Shown here: positions 1 to 12,349 of the stretch, in pieces
Layout: the number at the start of each line of letters is the position of its first letter
Numbering within the stretch: position 1 is the first letter of the stretch
Source of the DNA: Sipunculus nudus
Taxonomy: Eukaryota; Annelida; Sipuncula; Golfingiida; Sipunculidae
Reading direction: 5' to 3'
Assembly (NCBI GenBank): GCA_026874595.1
Contig: CM049316.1
Span: 73,129,176 to 73,193,175 of the forward strand
Length of the DNA stretch: 64,000 nt
Notes under the pieces: model-generated
Databases searched by the model: none
The model's input: the letters and a program-made list of their open reading frames with translations, nothing else
What the model was told of the DNA's origin: nothing
Made by a program: the position numbers and the translations under genes

Positions 1-96
1 AACACATCAATTAGGGCTTGCGATTATTGGCAGTTCCCCTGATTAATTTAGTAAATTTAAGAAGTGTCATACAAATGGGAGGGGGAGTGCATGCTC

Positions 97-210
97 TTTT
101 ACCTTTAAAATACTGGCAAATAAAGGTTCGCGTCGTCCCTAACCGATTCGTAACCCAACTGAATAAGGTAACCCATCAAGCTGGGCCCGTGGTTATAGTC
201 GGTCCTACTA
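97..210. repeat. Short dispersed repeat, copy A (partner at 4893-5003)
   Basis: About 110 bp from ACCTTTAAAATACTGGCAAA to GTGGTTATAGTCGGTCC is clearly related to 4893-5003 (about 75-80% by eye). On the minus strand both copies can be read in one frame with similar residues (YNHGP..LM.YL..L.Y.SV.D). Copy B has a stop inside and both end in stops, so this is either a decayed coding fragment or simply a repeat. I do not recognise the family. Confidence 0.55.
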
Positions 211-420
211 ATCCAAGAAGGGGATCGAGGGGGGAGGGAGCTTCCAGGGGGTCCGAACCCCCACCCCCTTTTTCATCCGAAACAAACTTTTTTTAAGGGT
301 TTCAGATAAAATTTTGCGGCATCGACCGCCCTTCTCCGGATTTGGGGACTTTTTTTTAGGTTTTTCTTTAATCCTCCTGGGTTGGACACCCACTTTTCCT
401 AAATCCTGGATCCGTCCCTG
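210..420 (-). mobile_element. Terminal fragment of a hAT-like non-autonomous element
   Basis: On the minus strand the segment begins CAGGGACGGATCCAGGATTT and runs into G/C-homopolymer-rich sequence (GGGGGTCC, CCCCACCCCC). That start matches the CAGGGRCGGATCCAGG / CAGGGGCGTAGCCAGG ends common to hAT-type elements in many invertebrates. Related ends occur at 31081, 32731 and 58160 in this window. The superfamily assignment rests on the terminal sequence only. Confidence 0.4.
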
Positions 421-1122
421 TTAGAAATAATAATGTACACTAAATAATTGTCATACAAAAAGGGCAAAGAGCAGGTCAACTGAGAAGTCAACTGCTATAC
501 AGGTGACAAGTACAACACGCAGCCGCCACAGCAAATGCGAGTCACTGACAGTCCTGACCGTAATGGCCAAAAGGAGTGCTGTTATATAGGGACTCCATTA
601 GATATGTTTTAATATAACCAGTAGTTACTCATAGAAAATTCAGACATCTGGTGAAAAAGGGACAACATCGACATGTGACATTGTGACATCGACAAGTTAC
701 ATTACATCATTAAAAGGAGAACACATATATTACACAAGGATACGCACAAGAGCGGCATGCTAATAAAGCCAACTGATTAAAGCAGTCTCGTCTCCTGAGC
801 TGAGGGCTTACGTCAGCAGCGTTCCTTGGTTACGGAGAACGCGATCTTTTCCTGGATAGGGTCTGTCACTTTTTCGGGGTGCTGAAATCAGCCTTCAATT
901 AACCCCTGGCTGTCTTGAAGTCTTTAAATATTAATCATAGTGAAATTCAAGACCCCTGTATCTAGCACTGCTAATTCAACAGTGTCAAAGAATTCCTTTT
1001 CACATATATGCATTAGTTAAACCGGCTTCGTCAGCGGCCGATCTGTCAGTTCTGCTAGTTCTCGCGTCTACGTAAAGGCTGGCTGTCACGACTATATATA
1101 GGCCATTTATTAATTATATTAA

Positions 1123-1329
1123 CCCTGCACAGGCCTACTCCCTAAGTTAGTACGCTATAAAGTGAAAGAACTGTCCTTGCGGCAAAAGCCGCAACACCCG
1201 CATCCGGTCCTGCCGTCAAAGGGGGCTTGTCCGTGCCTCACAGAAGAGAAGCTCTGCACGGATTGCTGCAACTGCGGGCAGTCAAAATGGGCTGAACTAA
1301 CAAACCTGGTCACCCAAAATCCAATCTGA
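1123..1329 (+). other. Open frame with a Cys cluster, no start codon
   Basis: An open frame of 68 codons lies between in-frame TAA and TGA and has no ATG. It has a compact Cys cluster (CPCLTEEKLCTDCCNCG). A possible splice acceptor, CTGCACAG, lies near its 5' end. It could be a terminal exon of a small Cys-rich protein, a repeat fragment, or chance. I do not recognise a family and found no partner exon. Confidence 0.2.
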
Positions 1330-1608
1330 CAGCGAGACTGGGAATGCCCAAGGCAAATGATCATGAAAATTATAGGAGAGAACAAAATCGAAGTGAGTCC
1401 ATGGACGATTTTGAAGTATTCAAACCGATTTATATATAAGCTAATTATTTACATTTTTACTTGAAAGGCTATAATTATATATTTAAAATATGTAATATGT
1501 ATAATATATATAAGCCTTTTATCTTGGTTACATTTATAACATAGGTCAACAAATATTTTAAAAATTATATTCAGTGTAAAAAAAAACTGGTGACAGTTAA
1601 CTTTGACT

Positions 1609-1633
1609 AATAATAATAATAATAATAATAATA
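1609..1633. repeat. (AAT)n microsatellite
   Basis: Eight or so consecutive AAT units, followed by ATAAAATAAAATAAAA and GATGATGATGAAGATG. Confidence 0.9.
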
Positions 1634-2109
1634 AAATAAAATAAAAATGATGATGATGAAGATGTAATGCCAACCCGTATTAAAAACTAGGGACCCAGGG
1701 GTCTCGACGCTCAACTGAATTTGTCTTTAAGGATTTTTTAAGAATTTTTCTTTTCAGAATGACAGATTAAAGACACACGATTGAGGCCATCAGTTACATA
1801 TAATCTTTATAACAAACAGGAACAACAATAATCTAAGGTTTTTATTAAATTAATTCCGTTTTAATATTTCAGTATCGATGTACAAAAACCATTTTTTCAA
1901 CAAAATAAAATAATATTAAATTGGCCCAAATCATTATATTGGTACTAAGGTTTATTCAATTTGTGTTTAAATAATTCAGTATTGATGCACAAAAAGACAA
2001 CTTTTTCTCAACATATCTGGCAAAATTAGAATGGCTGTAATTTTAAGTAAACATCGCAAAGGGAGCAGGAGTTTTAAAAAAATCTTCCTTCAGTATGAAC
2101 TAAATGCAC

Positions 2110-2144
2110 CAGAAAAAATAAATATATCTATATCTATATCTATA

Positions 2145-2180
<36 letters not shown>

Positions 2181-2185
2181 CATAT
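2110..2185. repeat. (ATCTAT)/(TA)n microsatellite
   Basis: ATATCTATATCTATATCTAT followed by a (TA)n run and ATACATACATAT. Simple sequence adjoining the SINE remnant at 2203-2296. Confidence 0.85.
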
Positions 2186-2202
2186 AGAACTTGTATACAC
2201 AG

Positions 2203-2296
2203 AAAAGTTGTTTCACTGGCACTGATGGTTGGTTTCGAACCCAAGATCTCCGATTAAGGGTTGGATGATCTAACTACTAAGCTACGCCAGATCCCT
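2203..2296 (-). mobile_element. tRNA-derived SINE head
   Basis: On the minus strand the segment reads like a tRNA head: TAGCTTAGTAGTTAG resembles the pol III A box and GGGTTCGAAACC the B box, about 40 bp apart, then a unique body. A proper tRNA cannot be drawn because the acceptor stem arms do not pair. It is therefore a SINE head or tRNA pseudogene rather than a working tRNA gene. Confidence 0.6.
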
Positions 2297-2316
2297 ATAT
2301 ATATATATGTTCATAT

Positions 2317-2523
2317 TTATATTTGGGGTATAACAATGTTTTGACCAATCAATGCATTTATGTGCAAGCCTTTGATTAAATTGTAATCGATTATTAACCT
2401 CTGAATCGATTCATTTTGATTATTTTTTCCCCTGTTCAATTCAAAAGTCCTTCGTGTTGTCTCAAATTTGACATAGTAGTTTGGATGCTGGAGCTCTTCA
2501 TCGGATGTAGGGCTATATGTCAT
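2317..2523 (-). other. Unidentified 68-codon open frame, possible exon
   Basis: The frame starts MTYSPTSDEELQHPNYYVKF and has protein-like composition over its first 45 codons, then becomes Ile/Asn-rich as AT-rich noncoding DNA does. AAAGCAG just upstream could be a splice acceptor. I find no joining exon and no family resemblance, so this may be chance. Confidence 0.2.
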
Positions 2524-3094
2524 AAATCTGCTTTAAATGTTTGCTGGTTGACCACTCCACTGGCACTGACATATATATGGCGGTGACAAACAGAGTGAGA
2601 GTTACATTGTTTATTTAATTCCCTTAAATTTACCAACATCCACCTTGGTAATTTTTTAAAGAATGAAACTTGTTAAATTAGAATTGAATTGAGAAGTGAA
2701 TTGAAGATTAGTGGTATGCCTATTCATTTATTAAATTGATTATTAGTGGTTTCTTTCCAAATATTTTGCATTTTTGCATTATAAATTTAAAACGATCATG
2801 TATTCATGTGCAAGAATCTAATCCTTTAAGAGATATACAAACACAAAGAAACGAACAGCATCAAGAAGGAACTGCTGACAATCGTCCTACAGCAAGTCAA
2901 CTTTGGATGCTAGGGGATTGATGGTTTCATTATGAATATCGATGAACATATCACACTGATAACAGGGGTTAGAATTGTTCGGTACTGATATACATCAGAT
3001 TTCAAGGTAATATAAAAAGTACAAAAAATAAACTATAATCAATCATTTTTAATTTTCAACCATCAGTTGTGATTTGGATATCAATTCTTTTCAG

Positions 3095-3147
3095 TAATAT
3101 ATATATATACATATATATATTTATATATATATATATATATATATATT
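3095..3147. repeat. (TA)n microsatellite
   Basis: Interrupted TA repeat (ATATATATATACATATATATATTTATATATAT...). Confidence 0.85.
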
Positions 3148-3482
3148 GTTACGGATATTCACAGCTAGACAGTGCTGCATGACTCGCTCGTGATACTGGA
3201 CAATGCATGTCTAGCACCCCGACTACATGGGGTGTCAGGTTCCTGAAGGGACATTTTTATACATACAAGAGAACTGGTTTTTTCACTATATTTCAGTTCA
3301 TGTACAGCAGTAATACCCTACAGTCAGTAGTGTTTAGCACCGGGACTATTATAATATATATTTTTCACATACTTTCCAGTACTATGAGGATTTCTGTAAA
3401 TATACAAATAAATATTCTGTTGTGAGTACAACGACTTCTAGTTGTATATTAAAAACACAACAGAAATTGGCACAGTCGGCAA

Positions 3483-3483
<1 letters not shown>

Positions 3484-3545
<62 letters not shown>
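3484..3545. repeat. (TA)n microsatellite
   Basis: Uninterrupted TA dinucleotide run of about 60 bp. It accounts for the Tyr/Ile-only open frames here. Confidence 0.95.
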
Positions 3546-3546
<1 letters not shown>

Positions 3547-3813
3547 CACGACAAAATTGGGGGGGAGAAAAAAATGAATCTGTCATGACAAAGAAAAGGT
3601 ATTCTTTGAATACAGTAGGAATTCATAAATATATTCTGAAGCCAATTATTGTTCAGATTACTAACTTGATTTACTTATGCTATAACAATCATGCAAACCA
3701 TTTCTTTTAATAAAATTTAATACTAAATGCACCTTTACAATTTCATGTGTTTTGCATTTGCCATTATATTTATATACTATGTTTGCAAGTAAATAAGATA
3801 GTACAAACACTAT

Positions 3814-3816
<3 letters not shown>

Positions 3817-3851
<35 letters not shown>

Positions 3852-3864
3852 TACATGTATATAT

Positions 3865-3937
<73 letters not shown>

Positions 3938-3938
3938 G
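3817..3938. repeat. (TA)n microsatellite, interrupted
   Basis: Two TA runs separated by GTCTACATGTATATATACAC. Near-palindromic, so able to cruciform. Long Ile/Tyr open frames on both strands here are artefacts of this repeat. Confidence 0.95.
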
Positions 3939-4892
3939 TGTAAAGAAATATTTCTAACTCTGATGGTGCAAACACATGTACAGCTGAAGGCAGCTCATGG
4001 TAGTGCCACGTCAGTTCACATAGACAAACTATATAAAGAAGGCTCACCCTGAACTGAATTAAATATGAAGTTTATTAATGACTATGCATTGCACAGCTGA
4101 TTAGAGTACATAGATCCACATCAATACGCATTCTGAATAAAAACATTTTGATGTAAATCATCAGAATGACAAAATGACACATCTTTTGTACGCACAACAA
4201 AAATAAATTGAGCTATAATTTTGCTAATATTGTTAAGCTTAAGGGTTTAACAATATTAGTAGGCATGGAAAACAAAGGGTGCAGTAAGAAAAATATAAGT
4301 AGGGATAATAAGATTGACTTTGAGACACACAGAGCCGGAATCAGAAGTAAGACCGGAGCGGGTATTATTCAAAAATAAAACGTACACAGCCTTTAGAGGA
4401 TCACTCTACCGGCTAAGCACAATGTATTATGGATGGCAAGTTATACTGACTGAATGCGGGAGTAGTTAATCTTTGGTTGCCTCGTTTAAATTGATTCCGG
4501 TTCCCAGGTATTCTACGAGATCGGGTAACCTAGCCACTTAATCAAATATTCCTTTTCCAATTCTTGTATCTACCTTCAATTATCTTACCTGTTTATATCA
4601 CTTTGTTACGTTAATATCTGATGTTTCATCATCACGCGTGCTCTTATCACAAGGAGTAGCCTGTTTTTTTTATACACATTCAATTGAATCATAAATATCC
4701 GTGAAATGATGCAATTATAATATATGAGTAACATAAACACACGAACCATATATTTAATATATATATACGAGTAATATATACGAGGAGCTTCTTGCCTTCA
4801 ATTAACATGAAGAATAAAAGGGAGTATTTCGCTCAACATAAAACAATATTATTTGTACGGAGAGTGACATAACATAATTAGAAGAGCGAGGT

Positions 4893-5003
4893 TTTACCTT
4901 TAAATTACTGGCAAACAGAGGTTCTCGACGTCCCAGACCGAGTCGTAGGCCAAGTGATCAAGGTATGCCATCAACTAGGGCCCGTGGTTATAAGCAGTCT
5001 TAA
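4893..5003. repeat. Short dispersed repeat, copy B (partner at 97-210)
   Basis: Runs from TTTTACCTTTAAATTACTGG to GCCCGTGGTTATAAGCAG and is related to 97-210 over its length. It is flanked by a local duplication of TGACATAACA..GAAGAGC (about 4865 and 5025), possibly marking an insertion or rearrangement edge. Confidence 0.55.
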
Positions 5004-5117
5004 AAATCAGTTATGCGAAGAATGACATAACAGGAAGAGCAAGGTTCCACGGCCTGGAGTCTGTCGTTCTCGACCGGTGCCGCTGCTTGTGTGTAGGAGA
5101 CGGCGTGTTAATCTTAC

Positions 5118-5265
5118 ACTGGATCACTGTTTTGCTGTCAGATTCCGCTGCGTCAAGATCCCAATAGTCTTTCTCCAGAACGAATGCATTTGATGTGGCA
5201 GTAACCCTTAAATGAATAAAGCGATCGTCTCTGTAACCTATTTTGTAGGCGGATAAATCTTTTCC
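5118..5265 (-). CDS. Candidate internal exon, unknown protein
   Basis: A 148-bp minus-strand segment lies between a possible acceptor (GGTATAG at 5266-5272) and a good donor (GTAAGA after CCAGT). It is open and reads as a plausible globular protein: GKDLSAYKIG, then RDDRFIHLRVTATSNAF, then LEKDYWDLDAAESDSKTVIQ. The frame stays open past the donor to a TAA at 5011-5013, so a terminal-exon version (5011-5265, 84 codons) is also possible. A competing open frame overlaps on the same strand (5153-5443), which weakens the case. I recognise no family; composition suggests a beta-rich fold. No neighbouring exon was found that joins in phase. Confidence 0.3.
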
Positions 5266-5449
5266 CTATACCTGCGGTGCACGACTCGACAGATTCCCTA
5301 TACAGGGAGAACGAATGTATCATTTTTCGACCCAGCGGTCGATATTCCTCACGAAGATTGGGATAAGACAATACTGATTCCTGTGAAAGTCCGTGGTACC
5401 ATGATGTGAGAGCCGCGAGAGGGAGCGTGCTGGGATTATACACGCTTCC

Positions 5450-8400
5450 AAAAACATACCGATCGATTATTATTATACCTCAAATAAAATTCACTTCATT
5501 TTTTTTATATTCAGAAGATCGACACAAATAGTCCCAATGTATATAGCATTATCAACAGGGAAAGTTTCTGACTTTCCGCTGGATCCGAAATAAACTGTGT
5601 TATATGCACTTTGTAAATAGTATAAAACTGTGCCCATATATTCCAATGGTATTTGCGATAACACTAGAAAAGAATATCTCCAAAGTCTTGAGGTGGTGTT
5701 TCTTCACGACACATAAACTCAACAGCCAGTGTGTTCTGTCGCCGATACGTATATATATTCATCATTTTTAGCATAATATTAAGATTATGGGCCGTTTATC
5801 ACCACACGATTGCAACCTGATGCAAGACCACTGCAATACATTCCTCCATATGACTAGTATCACGACTCGAGTAGGCTTACCAGCCCAAGTATCCGATTGC
5901 CTACGGAGTCGGGTTGTCAAGACTTGCCGGTGGCCCACTGTTAGCTGACATTTCTTATGTCTATAGGATAAAACGCTGACAACTCGGCATATATAAACAA
6001 GCTTACACTGTGCCGTTATCGAGCGAAAGTTAGTATATAGATGTATAAACAAAATACTTACAATCTACGGTCTAATGAATAGATCGAATGAAAGGAGCGG
6101 CTCTTATAAATTTCTTGTATCTGGAGATCCGAATGGTGCCACAATAGTTTCTTAAAATGAAATCATACTTTTAATACGGAGGAAAAGCCCGGGTCTCCCT
6201 TAAGCCGGGAACACCCATGAAATTGGCCAACCATACGAATTATAGGTGTCACATGTGCATAAATTAATCTTTAATTATACGGGGATGTCACACAGAGTGG
6301 CATGCATCACGTCATCAGCACCCAATCAGATATTTCTAAGATCACTACGTTATACGCCTCCATAAAAGCCCCGGATAAAATTGCCCCTCAGGCCGGAGAA
6401 AAAAAATATTAATGAGGTTTCTGTAATCCAATGAAAACTAATATTCCTTGCCCCGGCTGTCTTTGTGACAGTCCCCCTTCCATAGGTCAGACAGGTTATC
6501 TCGCGTGTGTGCATAGTTTCAGACACATAATATTTTTTTTACGCTAAATTGCTTGAACAGTTTTAGTTTGCCACATGTGTCAGATTTCTTTTTAATTATG
6601 CAACATTGGTGAACGTAAATTTAACACTGTAAACCCAATAGGCACAAGCAAGAGTTTTTTTTTTCAATTGTAAAAGTTTAACATAGGCTTTGAAGCGTTT
6701 ATAAAAGTGCGCATATGTGTGTGTGTGGGGGGGGGGGGTGCATTTTTTTTTTTGGGGGGGGTGTCCAATATGTATATATATATATAAGTCGAATTCCCGC
6801 ATGTGTTCGAAATCGAATTTTGAGTCCCTGCAAAAAAACAGTTAAAACCTAACTAATTTATCTCCTTTTCTGTCGAACTCGGATGTGTTCAGAAACCTGA
6901 TATGTCGAGGTGTTTTTTTTTGTCCCTAGCCAGAATTTCTATTTCTAACTCTAAATCATGTCGCTTGAATGTTATACGTAATTAATACCGACAGGGCTCT
7001 CACTCACCAAGCCCGATGGCTCTGTCGCTCGACTCGAGATCATGCCGCTTTATTGTCTGGATAACAGCTGTACACGGTCCATCAATTATACATACGGTCG
7101 TGATGACAAGTTTCATAATTAATACCGGCAAGGATCTTACTCGTCAAGCGCGATGGTTTACACATCTGGTCCGTTGTTTGCCTGTTTGGCCAATTCCTGC
7201 CGGGAATTGAGAACTTTATTGCTGACCAAGAGCGTTCTCGTGATAAGCAAACGACTGTTACTTCCTTTTTTTAAGCATATCTGATGTGTTGGACTAAAAA
7301 TGATCTGAGCCAACTAGTTGATGATTTTTGCGATGTAATACATGTATGTGCCCTTATTTCACTTCCTTGATTTGCCTTATCCTATTTGTAGTGGTACTTA
7401 TGTGCTTTTTATTATTAATAACAACATTTATAATAAAATTAGGGTTGTTCTTACGCCGAAACATTTGTGAGAACTATATAATAAAGGGCTTATACATGTG
7501 CAGTATTTATTGATAATAATAAAGACTAAAGAAGGTTGAATATACTGAATATCGGTTGTCTCGAACTCCGGTTGTGTCGAAGTAAATTCGCCAGTCCCAT
7601 CAACTTCGAAACAACGAGGTTTTACTGTATATATATTATTAGAGTTACCCGGCGCTGCCAGGGGGAAAGAGGGGAAACTACTCTTCAAACTGCTTACAGA
7701 TTTTGAGATACATAATTATGTACGGTCTTTATTGGCCTAAGCATAGTGTCGTTGACTTCATATTCGTGAAGCTGAGATTTCGGGTTTTCTTCATTTTGAA
7801 CGTTTCGCAAGAGTTTCATTAAAAAGTGCGATTGCACCAGAATCTATGAAATCGAAGTAAAAAAGTATTTGCATTTATTTTAAAATAAATATAAAGCCAA
7901 CAATACCTTACTAAGTACCGATGTATTACGTTGTATTACGATCTGTGTCTTATATGATGTTTTGACAATTATTATCATGAGAAGGTTGCAATACCATCCA
8001 TAGATTATGTTGTTGAGTAACAAACCATGTTTCCAGAGGTGTGATAACTAATCTATTTGTGCAGATGCATCAAACCTTCTTTTCGTCATAAATAAAAGGA
8101 CAGCTTATTCCCAAGAGTTTCATATTCGCGATTATTTCGTATTCGCGTATCGCGAAATAATAACCCTTCGAACGAAAAGGCAACCACAGTGATTAGAATA
8201 CTTGTGCTCATAGTGAGTTCTCCTTTATTTAAAAAAATTCTGCAACTTGAAATGAACCTCCTACGTTCTCCAAATAGGCTCCTAATGATACTTAAGCCAT
8301 TTTTTTACACAATGAATATCCTTCATAACTCAGAAAAATTCCTCTAAAACATTTTTCCATTAGACCATAGCACCTCCGCGGGGGACATTGATTTTGATTT

Positions 8401-9590
8401 GTCTGTCTGTCCGACCGTCTGTCTGTCCGTCCGTCTGGATTAAGGACAACGGGACAGACTTCGAGAATTATATTATATGTGTATGTAAGAGACATACATC
8501 TGCATAAACAACTACTAGAGTGCTCTATGGCACTTCACCAGAGCTTTGTAATTAATTGTTTAAGTGCGCCCTTAGGAAAAGTATGTTCCTTTTTAAGAAT
8601 TTCATAACAAAGATTATAGATTTTAGGGCCCCTTCATAATATTTCAATTACTTTCTTTCATAACAGCCACAAGAGAACACATGGAGATTCACTAACTGCT
8701 CTAAGTGCAACCTTTAAAAGCTCTCCTCCATTTTAAGAATTTAATAACATAGATTATAGATTATAGGGCCCCTTCATTATATTTCTCTTTCTTTCTTTCA
8801 TCCTTTCTTTCTTTCATAACAGCGACAAGAGAAAATATTGAGAGTCACTAACTGCTCTCAGTGCAGCCCTTACCAGCTCCCCTAATAGAACGACCTTTGA
8901 CCACAGTCCTCCCATATCCCGCCTTACTCTATCTGCTGCTTGTATCTTTACCCCACACAGCGGTCTTGGTTACATGTGACACAGCAGGCCAGTAATATAG
9001 ATAGATTAAGGGCCGCATATCTCTGTGCACCTGAACCAGACACAAAATATATATAGCTTTAATTAGAAAGTAGCCAGTGCTGTAAAGCTGAAATGAACAG
9101 CATCGATCTATGATGCCCCCAGCATAATATAAGATAATCTGATCTGTAAGTAGAAAGTTGTAAAATATATGTAAAGAATGCTCGTTATGTGACTAAAATG
9201 GATCATTTCTTTTATTAGACAAATGTTTGATGGTGATTATGTAATGGTACAATATTGATGAAAAAGAATGGTTGTCTTGTCACTGTACTTGAGATGTGAT
9301 TCGTATATCGCTGCCCGTGCATTAAAACAATGTTTAAGTGCATTACCCATTGTTACAGCAGCAAAAATATTAAATCACCTGCTTTACCAGACAATGTATG
9401 TTGTCATTCAGAAGCAAACTACATGCCAAAAGGAAATTGCATACATACATTTCATGTTATGACTGAGCCAAAAAATTAGGCATCACACGTAATGCCTGGA
9501 AATTTTAATCATTTCCTGAAATGCCTGAATGAACCAGTCATTTCGTGTAATTTTCAGTCATTACACGTAATCGTACCTTAATTTGGGCCG
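5450..9590. other. No recognisable gene; AT-rich intergenic DNA
   Basis: No exon with a supported frame and splice sites. The stretch has short G-runs and T-runs at 6657-6760, a short TA run near 6773, and a GTCTGTCTGTCCGACCG-type repeat end at about 8355-8460 of the kind that terminates several elements here. Local duplications of TAGGGCCCCTTCAT occur at about 8625 and 8765, with a surrounding 100-bp repeat (GAGATTCACTAACTGCTCT / GAGAGTCACTAACTGCTCTC). Confidence 0.6.
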
Positions 9591-9594
9591 ATAT

Positions 9595-9715
9595 TCAACA
9601 TTCGATGATATTCGCATGCGAATATCGAATATCACTCAAATCAGGGATTTTCGATATTCGCGTTTGAAAATCAAAACACCACATAAATTAGTGACATTTG
9701 ATATTCGCATGCGAA
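9595..9715. repeat. Small island of the ATTCGCATGCGAAT palindromic repeat
   Basis: Contains the perfect 20-bp palindrome GATATTCGCATGCGAATATC and several CGATATTCG/CGAATATCG halves with CACTCAAATCAGGGAT. This is the same vocabulary as the large block at 44575-46140, 35 kb away. Confidence 0.75.
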
Positions 9716-10289
9716 TTATACATTTATGAACTTTGTGTATATATACGGTTGGATCCCATCTAGCTTTACAGTGACCATCTGTGTAATGGTCAAAACATTC
9801 TTGTATTGGTAGCACGACACGGTCCATGATCATGTATATTCAGATGACCGCAAGCCTCACAAGTTTTGAGTTTCAAGTGTTCTGCGTGGCCTCACCAGTA
9901 AACGTTTTCAAAACGTGCCAGAGCATTTTTTTTTAGAAATAGATGACGTCTTCCCTGGGGCCGCCAGTACATGTGAGGTAGCCTCATCCGTGACTTTGCG
10001 TTTACAGACAGTCTCCCATTTTATCTAGATACGTAGTCATAAAGAATTGCAGAGTCAACATATCATGTATAAATGGTAATATTAATAAATATTTGCCTAA
10101 ATATGTTTATTTGTAAACACAAGAAAATATTGATATGTACCTTATAAACAGCATCCCACTAGACCACGTTTTAACCCCGCCGGCCACGTCGATATAGAAT
10201 AAAGATCTTTAAAAGCTCGTTTAGAGACGTGTTTGGAACAGTCTCTAAATAAACAAGGGCCTAGAGGCACAAACAATGCAAAAAAAAAA

Positions 10290-11040
10290 AAATAGGATAA
10301 TCCAGGATCAAAAGGTGTTTAGTGTAATGGAGGCAAACTAGACAACAAGAGCAGGTGTGTAAAATTTGAATATCAGTGGCGCCACCTTGTGAATGCGATA
10401 ATATATCATATTAAATCGTACGAATGCGATAAATCTTTTCCAATAATTCTATCAATATTGTATTTATTATATCTAATAAGCTCCAAGGAGTCATAACATA
10501 TGATTGAAATTGTTCTTATTTAGTAACTTATCTGAACGAAAGAGGACAACAACATTTTAGAGCGCATAACAAATTAAACAGAGGTGGCGCCACCTGCAGG
10601 TGATAGTCACATATCGGCCATGTGCTGAGTGTGAACAGTTTGGTAGCAGGTGGGGCTTTAGAGGGACGGACTGAAGGGCAAAATTTGAACGCCGATGGAA
10701 ACATTAGTCTGAAAATAATCCTATTCAATAAAGTATTCTTATAATTCAATAAGCTCCAGGGAATCCTTACATTTTATTTGAAGGCTAAAGTGTTCTTATT
10801 TAAAAGCTAATCTGAACTAAGTGAGAAAAGAAAAATTGGGGCACTGAAATTCATTAAAGAGAGGTGGCGCCACCTGCAGGTGATAATCCCATGTCACTCA
10901 TATGCTGAGTGTGTAAAGTTCGGTGAAGAACACAATGACCTAAGAGATACGTTGTAAAGAGATAGGGCGGGACAGACGGACGAACAGCCAGACGGACGCA
11001 GACCATTTTAGTGACCCTTCCTCTTCCTGCAGGGGACAAA
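10290..11040. repeat. Tandem repeat, about 275-bp units with CAGGTGGCGCCACCTG box
   Basis: Two clear units (about 10477-10748 and 10748-11030) and a partial third to the left. Each starts AATAAGCTCC, has GTTCTTATTTA about 50 bp later, then GAGGTGGCGCCACCTGCAGG, then ATGTGCTGAGTGTG or ATATGCTGAGTGTG. The right unit ends in GACAGACGGACGAACAGCCA, the kind of tail seen on other elements here. Sequence is noncoding; open frames here are shadows. Confidence 0.75.
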
Positions 11041-12259
11041 TTACTGTGTTTCCCTAAATTAAGGAGGCACTTACATCTGAAGAGCAAAAAAAAAAAAGGA
11101 AAAATGTTGACTTTGAACAGACCTTTGACACTCTGAACAGAAAATCTAAAACAAAAATCACATAACAATCACATGATAAACATGTATGCACAATAAGGTG
11201 TTAAAGGCTGCAGTGGTTCCTAAGATATATGATAACAGATTTTACAAAAAAAAAACATGGAAACATGTAAAATCAAGATTTGTTTGCCATCAATAAAATT
11301 TGAATTAAGATGAATTGGTCTATCTACCTGTTGCATATGATTTGAAGCATCAGACATCTGAATAATATGTTTTTAAAGGGTCATAATCAGGAGCAATATT
11401 ATGCCTAGTCTTTCACACTATCAGTTCAGCTCTTTACAAATATTTACCAGCAAAAACAACCCCGCACACAGGCTCAGAACCTCGCATACGGCGGTTTAGC
11501 ACCTTGTTAAGACAAGCTGGTAAACACAGATCACGGGTATTTGATTACAAAAACCATCCCGCGTGACCGAAGGACCGATTGCGAGCCGCAACACGTGACG
11601 TTTCAGCCAACAGGATCGTGTATTTCATTTATTGGGCCAAGTCAGTCAGCGAATCTCGAGATTGACACGCGTTGAAGCCCACCTATGCGTGAGCTGTGTT
11701 TACACCTGTGATCGCGCCCGGTCCTTTGTTTTTAACAATCGTTTACTGAATAAACAAACGTTTTCAGGGCAATAGGTTGGTAGGTACCAATTCATTTTTG
11801 GTAAAGAGGCTGTTTTTCGTCTTGATTCGACATGCTTCTTCAGGTGATTGAACCCGTATAAACTAAATATGAAGGAAGTTGAGGAGATATTTGGTAGAAA
11901 AGGGTCGGGAAAGACGGACGGACAGAAAGATGGACGAACGGACGCGGAAAATCTTTGTATTTTCTCCTCCTTCGGCAGGGGAATAATCAAGCGAAGGAGT
12001 CTTGTTATTGCTCATACAAATAACGTTTAACCTTAAACAAACACTCCATTTTAAAATTGTATTTAATTCCTGAGAGAAATACTGCCGTCCGGCAACAGTG
12101 CTTCCATCTGGCGGACGAACCTGGAACTGATCTTATTATATAGGTTTTTATTTCTGTCCCTATAACACCCCGTACTAAAACATTTATAGCACTCCTGGAG
12201 AAACTTACAGAGAAACTTACTAATCTCACTCAGGACCAAAGCCCGGTCCATTCGGTTAG

Positions 12260-12260
<1 letters not shown>
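11041..12260. other. No recognisable gene
   Basis: Intergenic. It contains a GACGGACGGACAG-like tail near 11915-11945 and a moderately GC-rich stretch (11460-11720). No exon passes frame plus splice-site inspection. Confidence 0.55.

Positions 12261-12261
<1 letters not shown>

Positions 12262-12331
<70 letters not shown>
12262..12331. repeat. (TA)n microsatellite
   Basis: Uninterrupted TA run of about 70 bp. Confidence 0.95.
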
Positions 12332-12335
<4 letters not shown>

Positions 12336-12349
12336 CGGTAATTCTTACA

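Noticed and set aside
3438-4047. Open frames rich in Tyr and Ile on both strands
   Set aside because: They are translations of (TA)n microsatellites. The same holds at 12256-12504, 31306-31506 and 43932-44159.
5768-6052. 94-codon minus open frame
   Set aside because: No recognisable domain, no splice sites, and composition like random translation.
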